Position numbers and translations under genes: made by a program
Assembly (NCBI RefSeq): GCF_038049925.1
Contig: NZ_CP145809.1
Span: forward strand, 1,488,001-1,552,000
Source: Georgenia sp. M64
GTDB taxonomy: Bacteria; Actinomycetota; Actinomycetes; Actinomycetales; Actinomycetaceae
Length of the DNA: 64,000 nt
Direction: 5' to 3'
Notes under the pieces: generated by a model
The model's database searches: none
What the model saw: only the letters and a program-made list of their open reading frames with translations
Told to the model about the DNA's origin: nothing
In this document: positions 10,735 to 19,305 of the stretch, in pieces
How positions within the stretch are numbered: the stretch's first letter is position 1
Layout of the letters: each line of letters opens with the position of its first letter

Positions 10735-11530
10735 CCTCGCCGGCCCGCACGGCGGCATCCTCGACGTCGGCGGCGAGGGTGCCCAGGTACAGCTCGACGA
10801 CCTTGGGGTCGTCCATGAGCTCACGTCCGGGCCCGGAGTAGGCGTTCGTGCCCTGGTCGAGGACGTAGGCGCGGTCGCAGATCTGCAGCGCCCGGCGGGC
10901 GTTCTGCTCGACGATGACCACCGAGACACCGGCCTTGTTGATCTTCCGGGTGCGCAGGAACGTCTCGTCCTGGCGCACGGGGGACAGGCCCGCGGAGGGC
11001 TCGTCGAGCAGCAGGACCGAGGGGTCCATCATCAACGCGCGGGCCATCGCGACCATCTGCCGTTCGCCGCCGGACAGCGACCCGGCCCGCTGACGGCGGC
11101 GCTCGCCGAGGTCGGGGAAGATCTCCACGACGGCGGCGAAGCGCTGGGCGAACCTCTTGGGCGCCTGGTAGACGCCCATCTGGAGGTTCTCCTCGATGGT
11201 CAGGCCGGGGAAGACGTTGTTGTTCTGGGGGACGAAGCCCACCCCCCGGCGCACGAGGCTGTCCGCCCGCTCGTTGGTGACGTCCTCGCCGTCGAGCGTG
11301 ACCCGTCCGGATCGGACGGTCACCAGCCCGAACAGCGCCTTGAGGAGCGTGGACTTCCCGGCCCCGTTGGGTCCGATGATGCCCACCAGCTCACCGCGGT
11401 GCACCCGCAGGCTGCACCGTTCGAGGATGTTGACGCCCGGCAGGTAGCCCGCGACGAGCTCCTCGGCGGCCAGGAGCGGGGAGCCGTCGGGCTCGCCGAG
11501 GTGGACGGGGCGGGTCGGCGTCGTGGTCAT
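10730..11530 (-). CDS. livF: ABC transporter ATP-binding protein LivF
   Basis: One of the two ATPases of the Liv-type importer (266 residues). Walker A is GPNGAGKST (about residue 53), the Q-loop is VPQNNNVFPGLTIEENL, the ABC signature is LSGGERQ and Walker B is VLLLDEPSAGLSP, followed by a switch histidine-region replaced by the EQNARRAL motif usual for LivF. The start is the ATG 6 nt after the livG stop, so it is the last gene of livH-livM-livG-livF. A tandem repeat begins at its stop codon. The C-terminal tail after LYLGT is short and variable, as in relatives. Confidence 0.95.
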   Translation of the reverse strand: MTTTPTRPVHLGEPDGSPLLAAEELVAGYLPGVNILERCSLRVHRGELVGIIGPNGAGKSTLLKALFGLVTVRSGRVTLDGEDVTNERADSLVRRGVGFVPQNNNVFPGLTIEENLQMGVYQAPKRFAQRFAAVVEIFPDLGERRRQRAGSLSGGERQMVAMARALMMDPSVLLLDEPSAGLSPVRQDETFLRTRKINKAGVSVVIVEQNARRALQICDRAYVLDQGTNAYSGPGRELMDDPKVVELYLGTLAADVEDAAVRAGEA

Positions 11531-11536
11531 CGGTCC

Positions 11537-12403
11537 TCAGTCCTGGAGCAGGGCGTCGTCGCCGAGGTCGGTGTCGTGGTGGGCGCCGAGGTAGGCGTCG
11601 ACGACGGCCGGCTCACGCATGACCGAGTCGGCGGGGCCCTCGGCGACGATGCGCCCCTCGGCCATGACGACCACCCAGTCGGAGATGTGGCGCACCATGT
11701 GCATGTCGTGCTCGACGAAGAGGACGGTCATCCCCTCGTCGCGCAGGTCGGTGATGTGCGCGAGGAGGGACTGGGTCAGGGCCGGGTTCACCCCGGCCAT
11801 CGGTTCGTCCAGCATGATCATCCGGGGCTCGGACATCAGGGCCCGCGCCATCTCGAGGAGCTTGCGCTGGCCGCCGGAGAGGCTGCCGGCGAAGTCGTCC
11901 TTCTTGGTGTCGAGCCGGAACCGCTCGAGCAGGGTCATGGCCCTGTCGGTGATGTCCCGCTCCCGTGCGCGCCACAGCCGGGGGACGAGCGCGACGGCGG
12001 GGTGCTCGCCGGGCTGGCGCGTGGCACCCAGGCGCATGTTCTCCAGCACCGTCATCCGGTTGAGCGCCTTGGTGAGCTGGAACGTCCGGACCATGCCCGA
12101 ACGGGCGACCCGCGCCGCACCCAGGCGCTCGACCTGCCGGCCGTCGAACCACCACCGCCCCGAGCTCGGCCGGTCGAAGCCGGTGAGCAGGTTGAACAGG
12201 GTGGTCTTGCCCGCGCCGTTGGGCCCGATGAGTGCGGTGATCGCGTGTCGGGGGACCTCGAGGTGCTCGACGTCGACCGCGGTCATGCCCCCGAAGGAGC
12301 GCTTGACGTCGTCGACGACGAGGATCGGGTCCGGCTTGGCCGAGCCCGGGGCCCGCTCGGTGTGCGTGAGGTCCGCGCGGGGGCGGGTGGTGTCAACGGA
12401 CAT
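11537..12403 (-). CDS. livG: ABC transporter ATP-binding protein LivG
   Basis: Second ATPase of the importer (288 residues). Walker A GPNGAGKTT (about residue 58), signature LSGGQRKLLEMARAL, Walker B MIMLDEPMAGVNP and the switch histidine in LFVEHDMHMV are intact; the insertion between Walker A and signature is the longer one typical of LivG. The ATG overlaps the end of livM by 11 bp, so translation is coupled. The first 25 residues (TTRPRADLTHTER) are a variable extension. Confidence 0.95.
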   Translation of the reverse strand: MSVDTTRPRADLTHTERAPGSAKPDPILVVDDVKRSFGGMTAVDVEHLEVPRHAITALIGPNGAGKTTLFNLLTGFDRPSSGRWWFDGRQVERLGAARVARSGMVRTFQLTKALNRMTVLENMRLGATRQPGEHPAVALVPRLWRARERDITDRAMTLLERFRLDTKKDDFAGSLSGGQRKLLEMARALMSEPRMIMLDEPMAGVNPALTQSLLAHITDLRDEGMTVLFVEHDMHMVRHISDWVVVMAEGRIVAEGPADSVMREPAVVDAYLGAHHDTDLGDDALLQD

Positions 12404-13379
12404 GGATCGCCAGCTCCTTCTTGTCGCCGAGGATGCCCTGTGGTCGGAAGATGATGAGCGCCATGAGGGTCACGCCCACGAGGATCCAGCCGAAGGCCTC
12501 GATCTGGGCCACGCTCATGACGTCGGACGGCACGACGGCGCGCATGAAGCCCTTGATGAGCATGAGGGAGGCCCAGAAGAGCATCGAGCCGATGATGGGT
12601 CCGAACACCGTCGCCGCCCCGCCGAGCAGGAGGATCGTCCACACGTAGAAGGTCGTCGGCCGGCCCAGGGAGTCCGGCTGCACCGCTCGCGGCAGGACGT
12701 AGAGGATCCCGGCGAGGGCGCCGAGCACGCCACCGAGCACGAGAGCTTGCATCTTGTACCCGAAGACGTTCTTGCCGAGCGATCGCACCGCGTCCTCGTC
12801 CTCCCGGATGCCCTTGAGCACCCGTCCCCAGGGGCTGCGCATGAGGCGCCAGACGAGCAGGGCGGCGAGCACGACGACCGCCCAGCCCACGAGGCGCAGC
12901 CACCAGCTGTTCGAGGCGTTGATCGCATAGCTGAACGGGCCGAGGGCGAAGCTGCCGTCGGGGAAGGGGGAGGCGTCCTGGAAGGTCTGCTTGAAGGAGT
13001 TGCCCAGCAGGCCGTTGGAGGCGCCGGTGACGTCCGTCAGGGCGGTCGACCGGCCCACGAGCCGGACGATCTCGGCCGCCGCGATCGTGACGATCGCCAG
13101 GTAGTCACCGCGGAGCGTGAGCGTCGGGATGCCGAGGAGGACGGCGAAGGCCACGGCCGCGGCCACGGCGGCACCGACGGCCGCCCACAGCGGCCAACCG
13201 GCGATGGTGGCGATGGCGAAGCCGTACGCGCCGAGCAGCATGAAGCCGGCCTGGCCCATGTTGAGCAGCCCCGTGAGCCCGAAGTGGACGTTGAGCCCGA
13301 TGGCAGCCAGGGCGAACGCGGCCGTGGTGGGGGCGAAGAGCTCGCCCGCCACGTTGGTGAGGAGGTTGGACCAGTCCAT
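12393..13379 (-). CDS. livM: ABC transporter permease LivM
   Basis: Inner-membrane permease of the Liv-type importer, 328 residues with about ten hydrophobic segments. Family marks include LNVHFGLTGLLNMGQAGFMLLGAY at the N-terminus (split here only for recognition), PTLTLRGDYLAIVTIAAAEI, and the ATPase-coupling loop GRVLKGIREDEDAVRSLGKN. The protein ends with FRPQGILGDKKEL as in other LivM proteins. The ATG at 13379 follows AAGGGC and lies 11 nt after the livH stop; the frame is open farther upstream, but that part is the antisense-free overlap with livH and is not credible as coding. Confidence 0.93.
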   Translation of the reverse strand: MDWSNLLTNVAGELFAPTTAAFALAAIGLNVHFGLTGLLNMGQAGFMLLGAYGFAIATIAGWPLWAAVGAAVAAAVAFAVLLGIPTLTLRGDYLAIVTIAAAEIVRLVGRSTALTDVTGASNGLLGNSFKQTFQDASPFPDGSFALGPFSYAINASNSWWLRLVGWAVVVLAALLVWRLMRSPWGRVLKGIREDEDAVRSLGKNVFGYKMQALVLGGVLGALAGILYVLPRAVQPDSLGRPTTFYVWTILLLGGAATVFGPIIGSMLFWASLMLIKGFMRAVVPSDVMSVAQIEAFGWILVGVTLMALIIFRPQGILGDKKELAIHVR

Positions 13380-13390
13380 GGCGCTGCCCT

Positions 13391-14788
13391 TCAGCCGACG
13401 CGTTCGGCGCGGCCGAGGATGCCCTGGGGCCTCAGCAGCAGAACGAGGATGAGGATGACCAGCGCCGCGGCGTAGCGCATGTCGCTGGGGATGACGAGGG
13501 TGGACAGCTCCACGACCAGGCCGATGACGAGCGAGCCGACGAGTGCGCCGTACGCCGTGCCGAGGCCGCCGAGGGTGACGGCGGCGAACATGAGCATGAG
13601 CAGCGCCGTGCCCATGTTCCACCGGGTGGCGGACAGGTAGAGCCCGAGCAGCACCCCGCCGAGGGCCGCCAGGCCCGTGCCCATCGTCCACACGAGACGC
13701 ACGATCCGGTCGACACCGATCCCTGAGGCGGCAGCCAGGGCGGGGTTGTCCGAGACCGCGCGCGTCGCGCGGCCGAGCCGGGTGGTCCCCAGGAAGAGCG
13801 CGACGGCGACCAGCACCACGACGGCGATCACCACCGAGACCGCGGACTGCTGGGTGAGGCTGACCGGCCCGACGTCGATGATCGGCGGGTTCGACGTGAC
13901 GATCCGCAGGCTCCCGCCGCCGGCGAAGAGGTTGAAGGCGTACTGCAGAGCCATCGCCAGGCCGATGGTGACGATCATCTGCTGGGTCAGACCCACCCCC
14001 CGGCGGCGCAGCGGTGCCCAGATGCCCAGGTCCTGGACGTAGCCGACGACCAGCCCCGCGGTGACGGCGAGGAGCCCGGCGACCGGCAGGGGCAGGCCCA
14101 CCACCTGCGTGAAGAAGTACGCGAGCAGGGCGCCGAGGGTGACCTGCTCGCCGTGGGCGAAGTTGCTCAGCCCCGTGGTGCCGTAGATGAGGGACAGGCC
14201 CACCGACGCCAGGGCGATGAGCAGGCCGAAGATCAGGCCGCTGACCACGAGCTGGCCGACCCGGCCCGCGCTCGCCCCGGTCGCGGTGGCCGACTCGGGG
14301 GCGAGCTCGACCTCGTCGGACGTCCCGTCCGAGCCGCCGGTGGCGGCCTCGCTCGCATCGTCGCCGGCCGGTGCAGGCGCCGCCGCGGGCGGACCCAGGG
14401 GGAAGAGGGCGCCGGCGGAGCTGCCGAGGGTGACGGTGACGGTGCGGGGGTTGGCCGCGGGGTCCCGGAGCGTCTCGCCGTCGGGCAGCGTGGCCTCGTC
14501 GAGGGTGACCGTGTGCTCGCCCGGCTCGGTGACGGCCGCGACCCACCGGCCCGTCCCGTCCGTGACGGCCGCGACCGTCCCGCCGGGCCCCTCGACGCTC
14601 AGCTCGACCCCGACGGCCGGCTCACCGTCGGCCGTGCGGATGGTGCCGGCCAGGCAGGCGGTGGTGGCGTCGGGGGTGCAGGTCGCGGTGGCGGCGACGG
14701 CGGTCGCGGGCTGGAGCAGCCACAGGGCCGCCAGCAGGAGGCCCAGGAGGGCGCTGGCGCCGGCCCACGCTCTGGCTGCCGGTCTCAT
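13391..14788 (-). CDS. livH: ABC transporter permease LivH with an extra exported N-terminal domain
   Basis: Permease of the importer, but 465 residues long where the family is near 300. Residues 1-32 are a signal peptide (LLGLLLAALWLLQPATAVA). About 36-130 form an extracellular beta-sandwich-like domain with two early cysteines, GTIRTADGEPAVGVELSV and VTDGTGRWVAAV, the pattern of carboxypeptidase-regulatory-like domains. A Pro/Ala/Ser-rich linker reaches about residue 175, after which the usual LivH membrane core starts (GLIFGLLIALASVGLSLIYG, then NFAHGEQVTLGALLAY) and ends in RPQGILGRAERVG. ATG 14788 has GGACGGAG upstream and a credible signal peptide. It is first in livHMGF. I recall similar N-terminal domains on some actinobacterial LivH proteins, role unknown. 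Confidence 0.92.
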   Translation of the reverse strand: MRPAARAWAGASALLGLLLAALWLLQPATAVAATATCTPDATTACLAGTIRTADGEPAVGVELSVEGPGGTVAAVTDGTGRWVAAVTEPGEHTVTLDEATLPDGETLRDPAANPRTVTVTLGSSAGALFPLGPPAAAPAPAGDDASEAATGGSDGTSDEVELAPESATATGASAGRVGQLVVSGLIFGLLIALASVGLSLIYGTTGLSNFAHGEQVTLGALLAYFFTQVVGLPLPVAGLLAVTAGLVVGYVQDLGIWAPLRRRGVGLTQQMIVTIGLAMALQYAFNLFAGGGSLRIVTSNPPIIDVGPVSLTQQSAVSVVIAVVVLVAVALFLGTTRLGRATRAVSDNPALAAASGIGVDRIVRLVWTMGTGLAALGGVLLGLYLSATRWNMGTALLMLMFAAVTLGGLGTAYGALVGSLVIGLVVELSTLVIPSDMRYAAALVILILVLLLRPQGILGRAERVG

Positions 14789-14815
14789 GAGGGCTCCGTC
14801 CTGTGGCCGAGCGGG

Positions 14816-14837
14816 CCGGACGGTGGAGGCCGTCCGG
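14816..14837 (-). promoter_or_regulatory. Inverted repeat in the livHMGF 5' region
   Basis: ccggacgg and ccgtccgg (14816-14823 and 14830-14837) form a perfect 8-bp dyad with a 6-bp centre, 28 bp before the livH ATG. A TAGTCT -10-like hexamer on the minus strand lies just upstream (about 14843-14848), so the dyad would fall at the transcription start, where an operator acts. Regulator unknown. Confidence 0.45.
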
Positions 14838-14910
14838 TGCCGCGAGACTAGGGACGGAGTGTTTCCGTGGCGTTGCGCCCACCGGACGACGGTGTTTCGT
14901 CGGCGGCAGC

Positions 14911-15000
14911 GGCCGAACCGCGCGTGGGCGAACCGCGCGTGGGCGAACCGCGCGCGATCGAACCGCGCGCGGCCGACGTGCGCGCGGCCGAGCTGCGCGT
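14911..15000. repeat. Six 15-bp tandem repeats
   Basis: Units of the type ggccgaaccgcgcgt run without gap from 14911 to 15000; the first four are near-identical and the last two diverged. The array lies between the 3' end of the thioesterase gene and the livH promoter. Confidence 0.85.
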
Positions 15001-15035
15001 GAGCGCCGCGGAGGGCGTAGGACGTACCTGAGTGG

Positions 15036-15446
15036 TCAGGACCGGTCGAGGACCAGACAGCTCAGCCGGGCGGTGCAGACCCGCCGGCCGGCGTCGTCGA
15101 CGATGGTGATCCCGTAGCTCGCTGTGGTGCGACCCTCGTGCAGCGCCTCGGCGGTCGCGGTCACCCAGCCGTCGCGGACGCCTCGATGGTGCGTGGCGCT
15201 CAGCTCGGTGCCCACCGCGACCCGGCCGGCGCCGGCGTGGATCGCCGCGGCGTAGGAGCCGACGGACTCGGCCAGGACCGCGGACGCGCCGCCGTGCAGC
15301 AGGCCGTAGGGCTGGGTGTTCCCCGCGACGGGCATGCGCGCCACGACCCGTCCGGCGGACGCCTCGAGGACCTCGATGCCCAGCTTTGCGCCCAGTGCGT
15401 CCGCGCCGGAGCCACGGAGGTCGTCGATGATCTCGTGCACGGTCAT
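15036..15446 (-). CDS. PaaI-type hotdog thioesterase
   Basis: Predicted acyl-CoA thioesterase of 136 residues, a single hotdog domain. The family signature is TQPYGLLHGGASAVLAESVGS (helix with HGG followed by the catalytic acidic residue E), then GTELSATHHRGVRDGWVTA and a final SCLVLD strand. This pattern is shared by phenylacetyl-CoA thioesterases and by the MenI/YdiI group that hydrolyses 1,4-dihydroxy-2-naphthoyl-CoA; no menaquinone gene is nearby to decide. The ATG at 15446 is chosen because the fold begins there and a CACGCT hexamer ends 6 nt upstream; the longer open frame would overlap the polA promoter. Confidence 0.88.
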   Translation of the reverse strand: MTVHEIIDDLRGSGADALGAKLGIEVLEASAGRVVARMPVAGNTQPYGLLHGGASAVLAESVGSYAAAIHAGAGRVAVGTELSATHHRGVRDGWVTATAEALHEGRTTASYGITIVDDAGRRVCTARLSCLVLDRS

Positions 15447-15480
15447 GGGGACAGCGTGGCACGGCCGGGCAGGCACCGCC

Positions 15481-15520
15481 GTGAGCGCGCCCGCGCCGCC
15501 GTGAGCGCGCCCGCGCCGCG
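15481..15520. repeat. Two 20-bp tandem repeats upstream of polA
   Basis: gtgagcgcgcccgcgccgcc is repeated at 15481-15500 and 15501-15520 with one difference. It lies between the divergent thioesterase and polA promoters. Confidence 0.75.
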
Positions 15521-15579
15521 GTGGCACGTCCGGGGTATCGGCGTGTCGACGCGCCGGCGGCGGCGTCGGTGGCGGCGGT

Positions 15580-15585
15580 TAGGGT
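15580..15585 (+). promoter_or_regulatory. -10 hexamer of leaderless polA promoter
   Basis: TAGGGT ends 7 nt before the polA GTG; there is no ribosome binding site. Confidence 0.5.
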
Positions 15586-15592
15586 GGCACCC

Positions 15593-18271
15593 GTGACCGA
15601 GTCCCCCCGCCTGCTCCTCGTCGACGGCCACTCGATGGCGTTCCGCGCGTTCTACGCCCTGCCGGCGGAGAACTTCTCCACCACCACCGGTCAGCACACG
15701 AACGCCGTCTACGGGTTCGTCTCGATGCTCATCAACCTCATGGCGGAGGAGCGGCCCACGCACGTCGCCGTCGCGTTCGACGTCGCCGGCGGGACCTTCC
15801 GCACCGAGGACTACGCCGAGTACAAGGGCAACCGCGACGCCGCGCCGGCGCCGTTCCAGGGGCAGGTCCCGCTCATCCAGGAGGTCATGGGTGCGATGAA
15901 CGTCCCGGTCCTGGAGAAGGCCGGGTTCGAGGCCGACGACATCCTCGCCACCCTCGCGACCCAGGCGGCGGCCGCCGGGCTCGAGGTGCTCATCTGCTCG
16001 GGCGACCGCGACACCTTCCAGCTCGTCGACGAGGCAGTGACCGTCCTGTACCCCGTCAAGGGCGTCTCGACGATGAACCGGATGACCCCCACGGCCGTCG
16101 CCGACAAGTACGGCCTGCCGCCGGAGCGCTACCCCGACCTCGCCGCCCTCGTGGGGGAGACGAGCGACAACCTTCCCGGCGTGCCGGGGGTGGGCCCGAA
16201 GACGGCCGCGAAGTGGATCGTGCAGTACGACGGGCTCGACAACGTCATCGCCCACGCCGACCTCATCGGGGGCAAGGCCGGCCAGAGCCTGCGCGACAAC
16301 CTCGACCAGGTCATCCGCAACCGCCGCCTCAACCACCTCCTCACCGACGTCGAGCTGCCGCTGGGCGTGGACGACCTCGCCCGTCGACCGCTCGACCGCG
16401 AGAAGGTCCACCAGGTCTTCGACGCCCTGGAGTTCGACGTGCTGCGCAAGCGGCTGTTCGACTCCCTCCCCGAGGCGCAGGGGCCGGCCGAGCCGGCGCC
16501 CGCCCTGGACGTCGACGTCGTCGCGCACACCGCGCTCGACGGCGGCCTGGCGCCCTGGTTCGCGGCGCGGGCCGGGCGCCTGCTCGGCCTGGACGTCACA
16601 GGCAGCGCCGCCCAGGGGACCGGTGACGCGTGGGCGCTCGCCGTCGCTGACGACGCCGGGCACGCGGTGACCGTGGACCTCGCCGAGGTCGACCAGGATC
16701 AGGAGCAGGCCCTCGCGGCCTGGCTCGCCGACGGCGACGCCCCCAAGGCGCTGCACGAGGCCAAGTCGGCCTGGCACGCCCTGGGCGGGCGCGGTCTCGA
16801 GCTCACCGGCGTCGTCATGGACACCGCCCTGGCGGCGTACCTGTGCCACCCCGACCAGCGCAGCTACAGCCTGCCGGACCTCACCCTGCGCTACCTCAAG
16901 CGCGAGCTGCGCGAGGACGAGGGCGAGGGCGGTCAGGCCATGCTCTCCCTCGACGGTGAGGCGAGCGACCGGGTCGCGGGGCTGCGCGCCTCCGCCGTCG
17001 TCGAGCTCGCCGGGGCGCTCGGCGCCGACCTGGCCGACCGTGAGGCCACCGCGCTGCTCACCGACCTCGAGCTGCCCGTCCAGCGCGTCCTCGAGGGCAT
17101 GGAGCGGGCCGGGATCGCCGCGGACGTGGCCAACCTCGACGCCCAGCGCGGCGACTTCGACCACGCCGTCGAGCGGGCCGCCGCGCAGGCGTACGAGGCG
17201 ATCGGCCACGAGGTCAACCTCTCCAGCCCCAAGCAGCTCCAGGAGGTGCTGTTCACCGAGCTGGACATGCCCCGGACGAAGAAGACCAAGACCGGCTACA
17301 CCACCGACGCCGACGCCCTGGCCGACCTCTACGCCAAGACCGGCCACCCGTTCCTTGAGCACCTGCTGGCGCACCGCGACCAGATCCGGCTCCGCCAGAC
17401 GGTCGAGGGCCTGCTCCGATCCGTGGCCGCGGACGGGCGCATCCACACGACCTTCCACCAGACGATCGCCGCGACCGGACGCCTGAGTTCCACCGATCCG
17501 AACCTGCAGAACATCCCGGTGCGCACCGAGGACGGGCTGCGCATCCGCGAGGGCTTCGTCGTGGGGGAGGGGTACGAGAGCCTGCTCACCGCCGACTACT
17601 CCCAGATCGAGATGCGCATCATGGCGCACCTGTCCGGTGACGCCGGGCTCATCGAGGCGTTCCGCTCGGGCGAGGACCTGCACTCCTACGTGGGCTCGCG
17701 GGTCTTCGAGGTGCCGACCGACGCCGTCACCGCGGCGCAGCGCAGCAAGATCAAGGCGATGAGCTACGGCCTCGCGTACGGGCTCAGCGCGTTCGGTCTC
17801 TCCCGTCAGCTCAAGATCGAGGTGGGTGAGGCGCGCACGCTCATGGACGAGTACTTCGAGCGGTTCGGCGGCGTCCGCGACTACCTCACCGGCGTCGTCG
17901 ACGAGGCCCGCCGCACCGGGTACACCCAGACCATCATGGGCCGGCGCCGCTACCTGCCCGACCTCACCAGCGACAACCGGCAGCGCCGGGACATGGCCGA
18001 GCGGATGGCGCTCAACGCCCCGATCCAGGGCTCCGCCGCGGACATCATCAAGGTCGCCATGGTCCGCACCGCGCAGGGCCTGGCCGAGGCCGGCCTGCGC
18101 TCGCGCATCCTCCTGCAGGTCCACGACGAGCTCGTCCTCGAGGTCGCGGCCGGCGAGGCCGATGAGGTCGAGCGGATCGTCCGCACCCAGATGGGTGCCG
18201 CGGCAGACCTGTCCGTGCCCCTCGACGTCTCCGTCGGCACCGGCCGGTCCTGGCGCGACGCCGCGCACTGA
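15593..18271 (+). CDS. polA: DNA polymerase I
   Basis: DNA polymerase I (892 residues) for Okazaki-fragment processing and repair synthesis, including gap filling after UvrABC excision. The N-terminal 5'-nuclease domain begins LLLVDGHSMAFRAFYALP with metal ligands in FDVAGGTFR, EADDILATL and CSGDRDTFQLV. The central 3'-5' exonuclease-like domain (about 325-490) lacks the DxE motifs, so proofreading is probably absent, as in other actinobacterial PolA. The polymerase domain has motif A DYSQIEMRIMAHLSGD, the O-helix RSKIKAMSYGLAYGLS and motif C LLQVHDELVLEV. The GTG start is supported by the family N-terminus and by the -10 hexamer 7 nt upstream. Confidence 0.97.
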   Translation: MTESPRLLLVDGHSMAFRAFYALPAENFSTTTGQHTNAVYGFVSMLINLMAEERPTHVAVAFDVAGGTFRTEDYAEYKGNRDAAPAPFQGQVPLIQEVMGAMNVPVLEKAGFEADDILATLATQAAAAGLEVLICSGDRDTFQLVDEAVTVLYPVKGVSTMNRMTPTAVADKYGLPPERYPDLAALVGETSDNLPGVPGVGPKTAAKWIVQYDGLDNVIAHADLIGGKAGQSLRDNLDQVIRNRRLNHLLTDVELPLGVDDLARRPLDREKVHQVFDALEFDVLRKRLFDSLPEAQGPAEPAPALDVDVVAHTALDGGLAPWFAARAGRLLGLDVTGSAAQGTGDAWALAVADDAGHAVTVDLAEVDQDQEQALAAWLADGDAPKALHEAKSAWHALGGRGLELTGVVMDTALAAYLCHPDQRSYSLPDLTLRYLKRELREDEGEGGQAMLSLDGEASDRVAGLRASAVVELAGALGADLADREATALLTDLELPVQRVLEGMERAGIAADVANLDAQRGDFDHAVERAAAQAYEAIGHEVNLSSPKQLQEVLFTELDMPRTKKTKTGYTTDADALADLYAKTGHPFLEHLLAHRDQIRLRQTVEGLLRSVAADGRIHTTFHQTIAATGRLSSTDPNLQNIPVRTEDGLRIREGFVVGEGYESLLTADYSQIEMRIMAHLSGDAGLIEAFRSGEDLHSYVGSRVFEVPTDAVTAAQRSKIKAMSYGLAYGLSAFGLSRQLKIEVGEARTLMDEYFERFGGVRDYLTGVVDEARRTGYTQTIMGRRRYLPDLTSDNRQRRDMAERMALNAPIQGSAADIIKVAMVRTAQGLAEAGLRSRILLQVHDELVLEVAAGEADEVERIVRTQMGAAADLSVPLDVSVGTGRSWRDAAH

Positions 18272-18305
18272 GGCACACCGACGACGCCCGGTCGGCCGGT
18301 CGGCG

Positions 18306-19112
18306 CTACGGCCGGTGGGTCCGGAAGATCGCCGTGCCGGGCAGCAGGGCGCCGCGCACCGGTCCCCACCCGCCCCACACGGACGAGTTGTCCGTGGGCC
18401 ACTCCGGCTCGACCAGGTCGTCGATCACGAGGCCCGCGGCGACGACGTCACGCACGTGGTCGCCCAGGGTGCGGTGGTACTCGGCGTAGACCGGTGCCCC
18501 CGAGGCGTCGCGCTCGACGTACGGGGTGCGGTCGAAGTAGGAGCGGTCCGCGGTCAGGCCCCGTTCGCCCGGGTCGTCCGGAAAGGCCCAACGGATCGGG
18601 TGGGTGACGGCGAAGACCCACCGACCCCCCGGCCGGAGCACCCGGGCCAGCTCGGCGTGGATCGCGGCCGCGTCGGGCACGAACGCGATGGCGCCGTACG
18701 CGGTGAAGGCCACGTCGAACGAGCCGTCCGCGAAGGGCAGGGACCGCGCGTCGGCGAGGACCTTCTCGACCGGGACCCCCGTGACGGCGTCGAGCTCGGC
18801 CGCCCGGGCGAGCATCCCCTCCGCGACGTCGGACGCGACGACGTCGACACCCTGCGCGGTGAGCCACCGCGAGCACTGTGCGGCGCCCGCGCCCACCTCG
18901 AGCACCCGCAGGCGGCGCAGCGCCGTCACCGGACCGAGCAGGTGCGCCTCGGCCTCGCGCAGTCCCTCGGGGCACCAGCGGAAGTCGGCCTCCCCGAGGA
19001 ACGTGCCGTGCTCGGCCAGGTAGTCGCCGGCCCCGGCGCTCCACCACTCGGCGTTCGCCCGGGCGGCCGCCGCACCGTCGACGCTCTCGTAGCCCGCGCT
19101 CGTGATGTCCAC
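18306..19112 (-). CDS. Class I SAM-dependent methyltransferase
   Basis: Predicted methyltransferase of 268 residues; substrate unknown. The S-adenosylmethionine-binding motif I is VLEVGAGAAQCSRWL (about residue 70), followed by VVASDVAEGMLARA (motif II) and LPFADGSFDVAFTAYGAIAFV (post-motif, methyltransferase type 11). A Trp-rich N-terminus (AEWWSAGAGDYLAEHG) and the C-terminal WPTDNSSVWGGWGPVRG stretch are conserved in an actinobacterial group commonly found next to polA. It converges on polA, 34 bp away. GTG 19112 is preceded by a CACACT hexamer 6 nt upstream; no ribosome binding site. Confidence 0.88.
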   Translation of the reverse strand: MDITSAGYESVDGAAAARANAEWWSAGAGDYLAEHGTFLGEADFRWCPEGLREAEAHLLGPVTALRRLRVLEVGAGAAQCSRWLTAQGVDVVASDVAEGMLARAAELDAVTGVPVEKVLADARSLPFADGSFDVAFTAYGAIAFVPDAAAIHAELARVLRPGGRWVFAVTHPIRWAFPDDPGERGLTADRSYFDRTPYVERDASGAPVYAEYHRTLGDHVRDVVAAGLVIDDLVEPEWPTDNSSVWGGWGPVRGALLPGTAIFRTHRP

Positions 19113-19206
19113 CCGCCCAGTGTGGCCGAGGCGGGGGAGACCGACGTCACTGCCGTGCCGGGCCCGGGGCCGGGAGGGCCGGTTGCCCCGCCGTCTCCGG
19201 CGTCGG

Positions 19207-19212
19207 TAGGAT
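19207..19212 (+). promoter_or_regulatory. -10 hexamer of the rpsA promoter
   Basis: TAGGAT about 90 nt before the rpsA ATG, implying a leader of roughly 85 nt. Two CCTGTCCGCA copies lie in the leader; their role is unknown. Confidence 0.45.
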
Positions 19213-19305
19213 CGACGGGCGCATGTATGTCTTCATGCTGCCTGCAGTTCAGCACCACCCATCCTGTCCGCACTACTTCCTGTCCGCATCGGAGTCCACA
19301 GCTCA

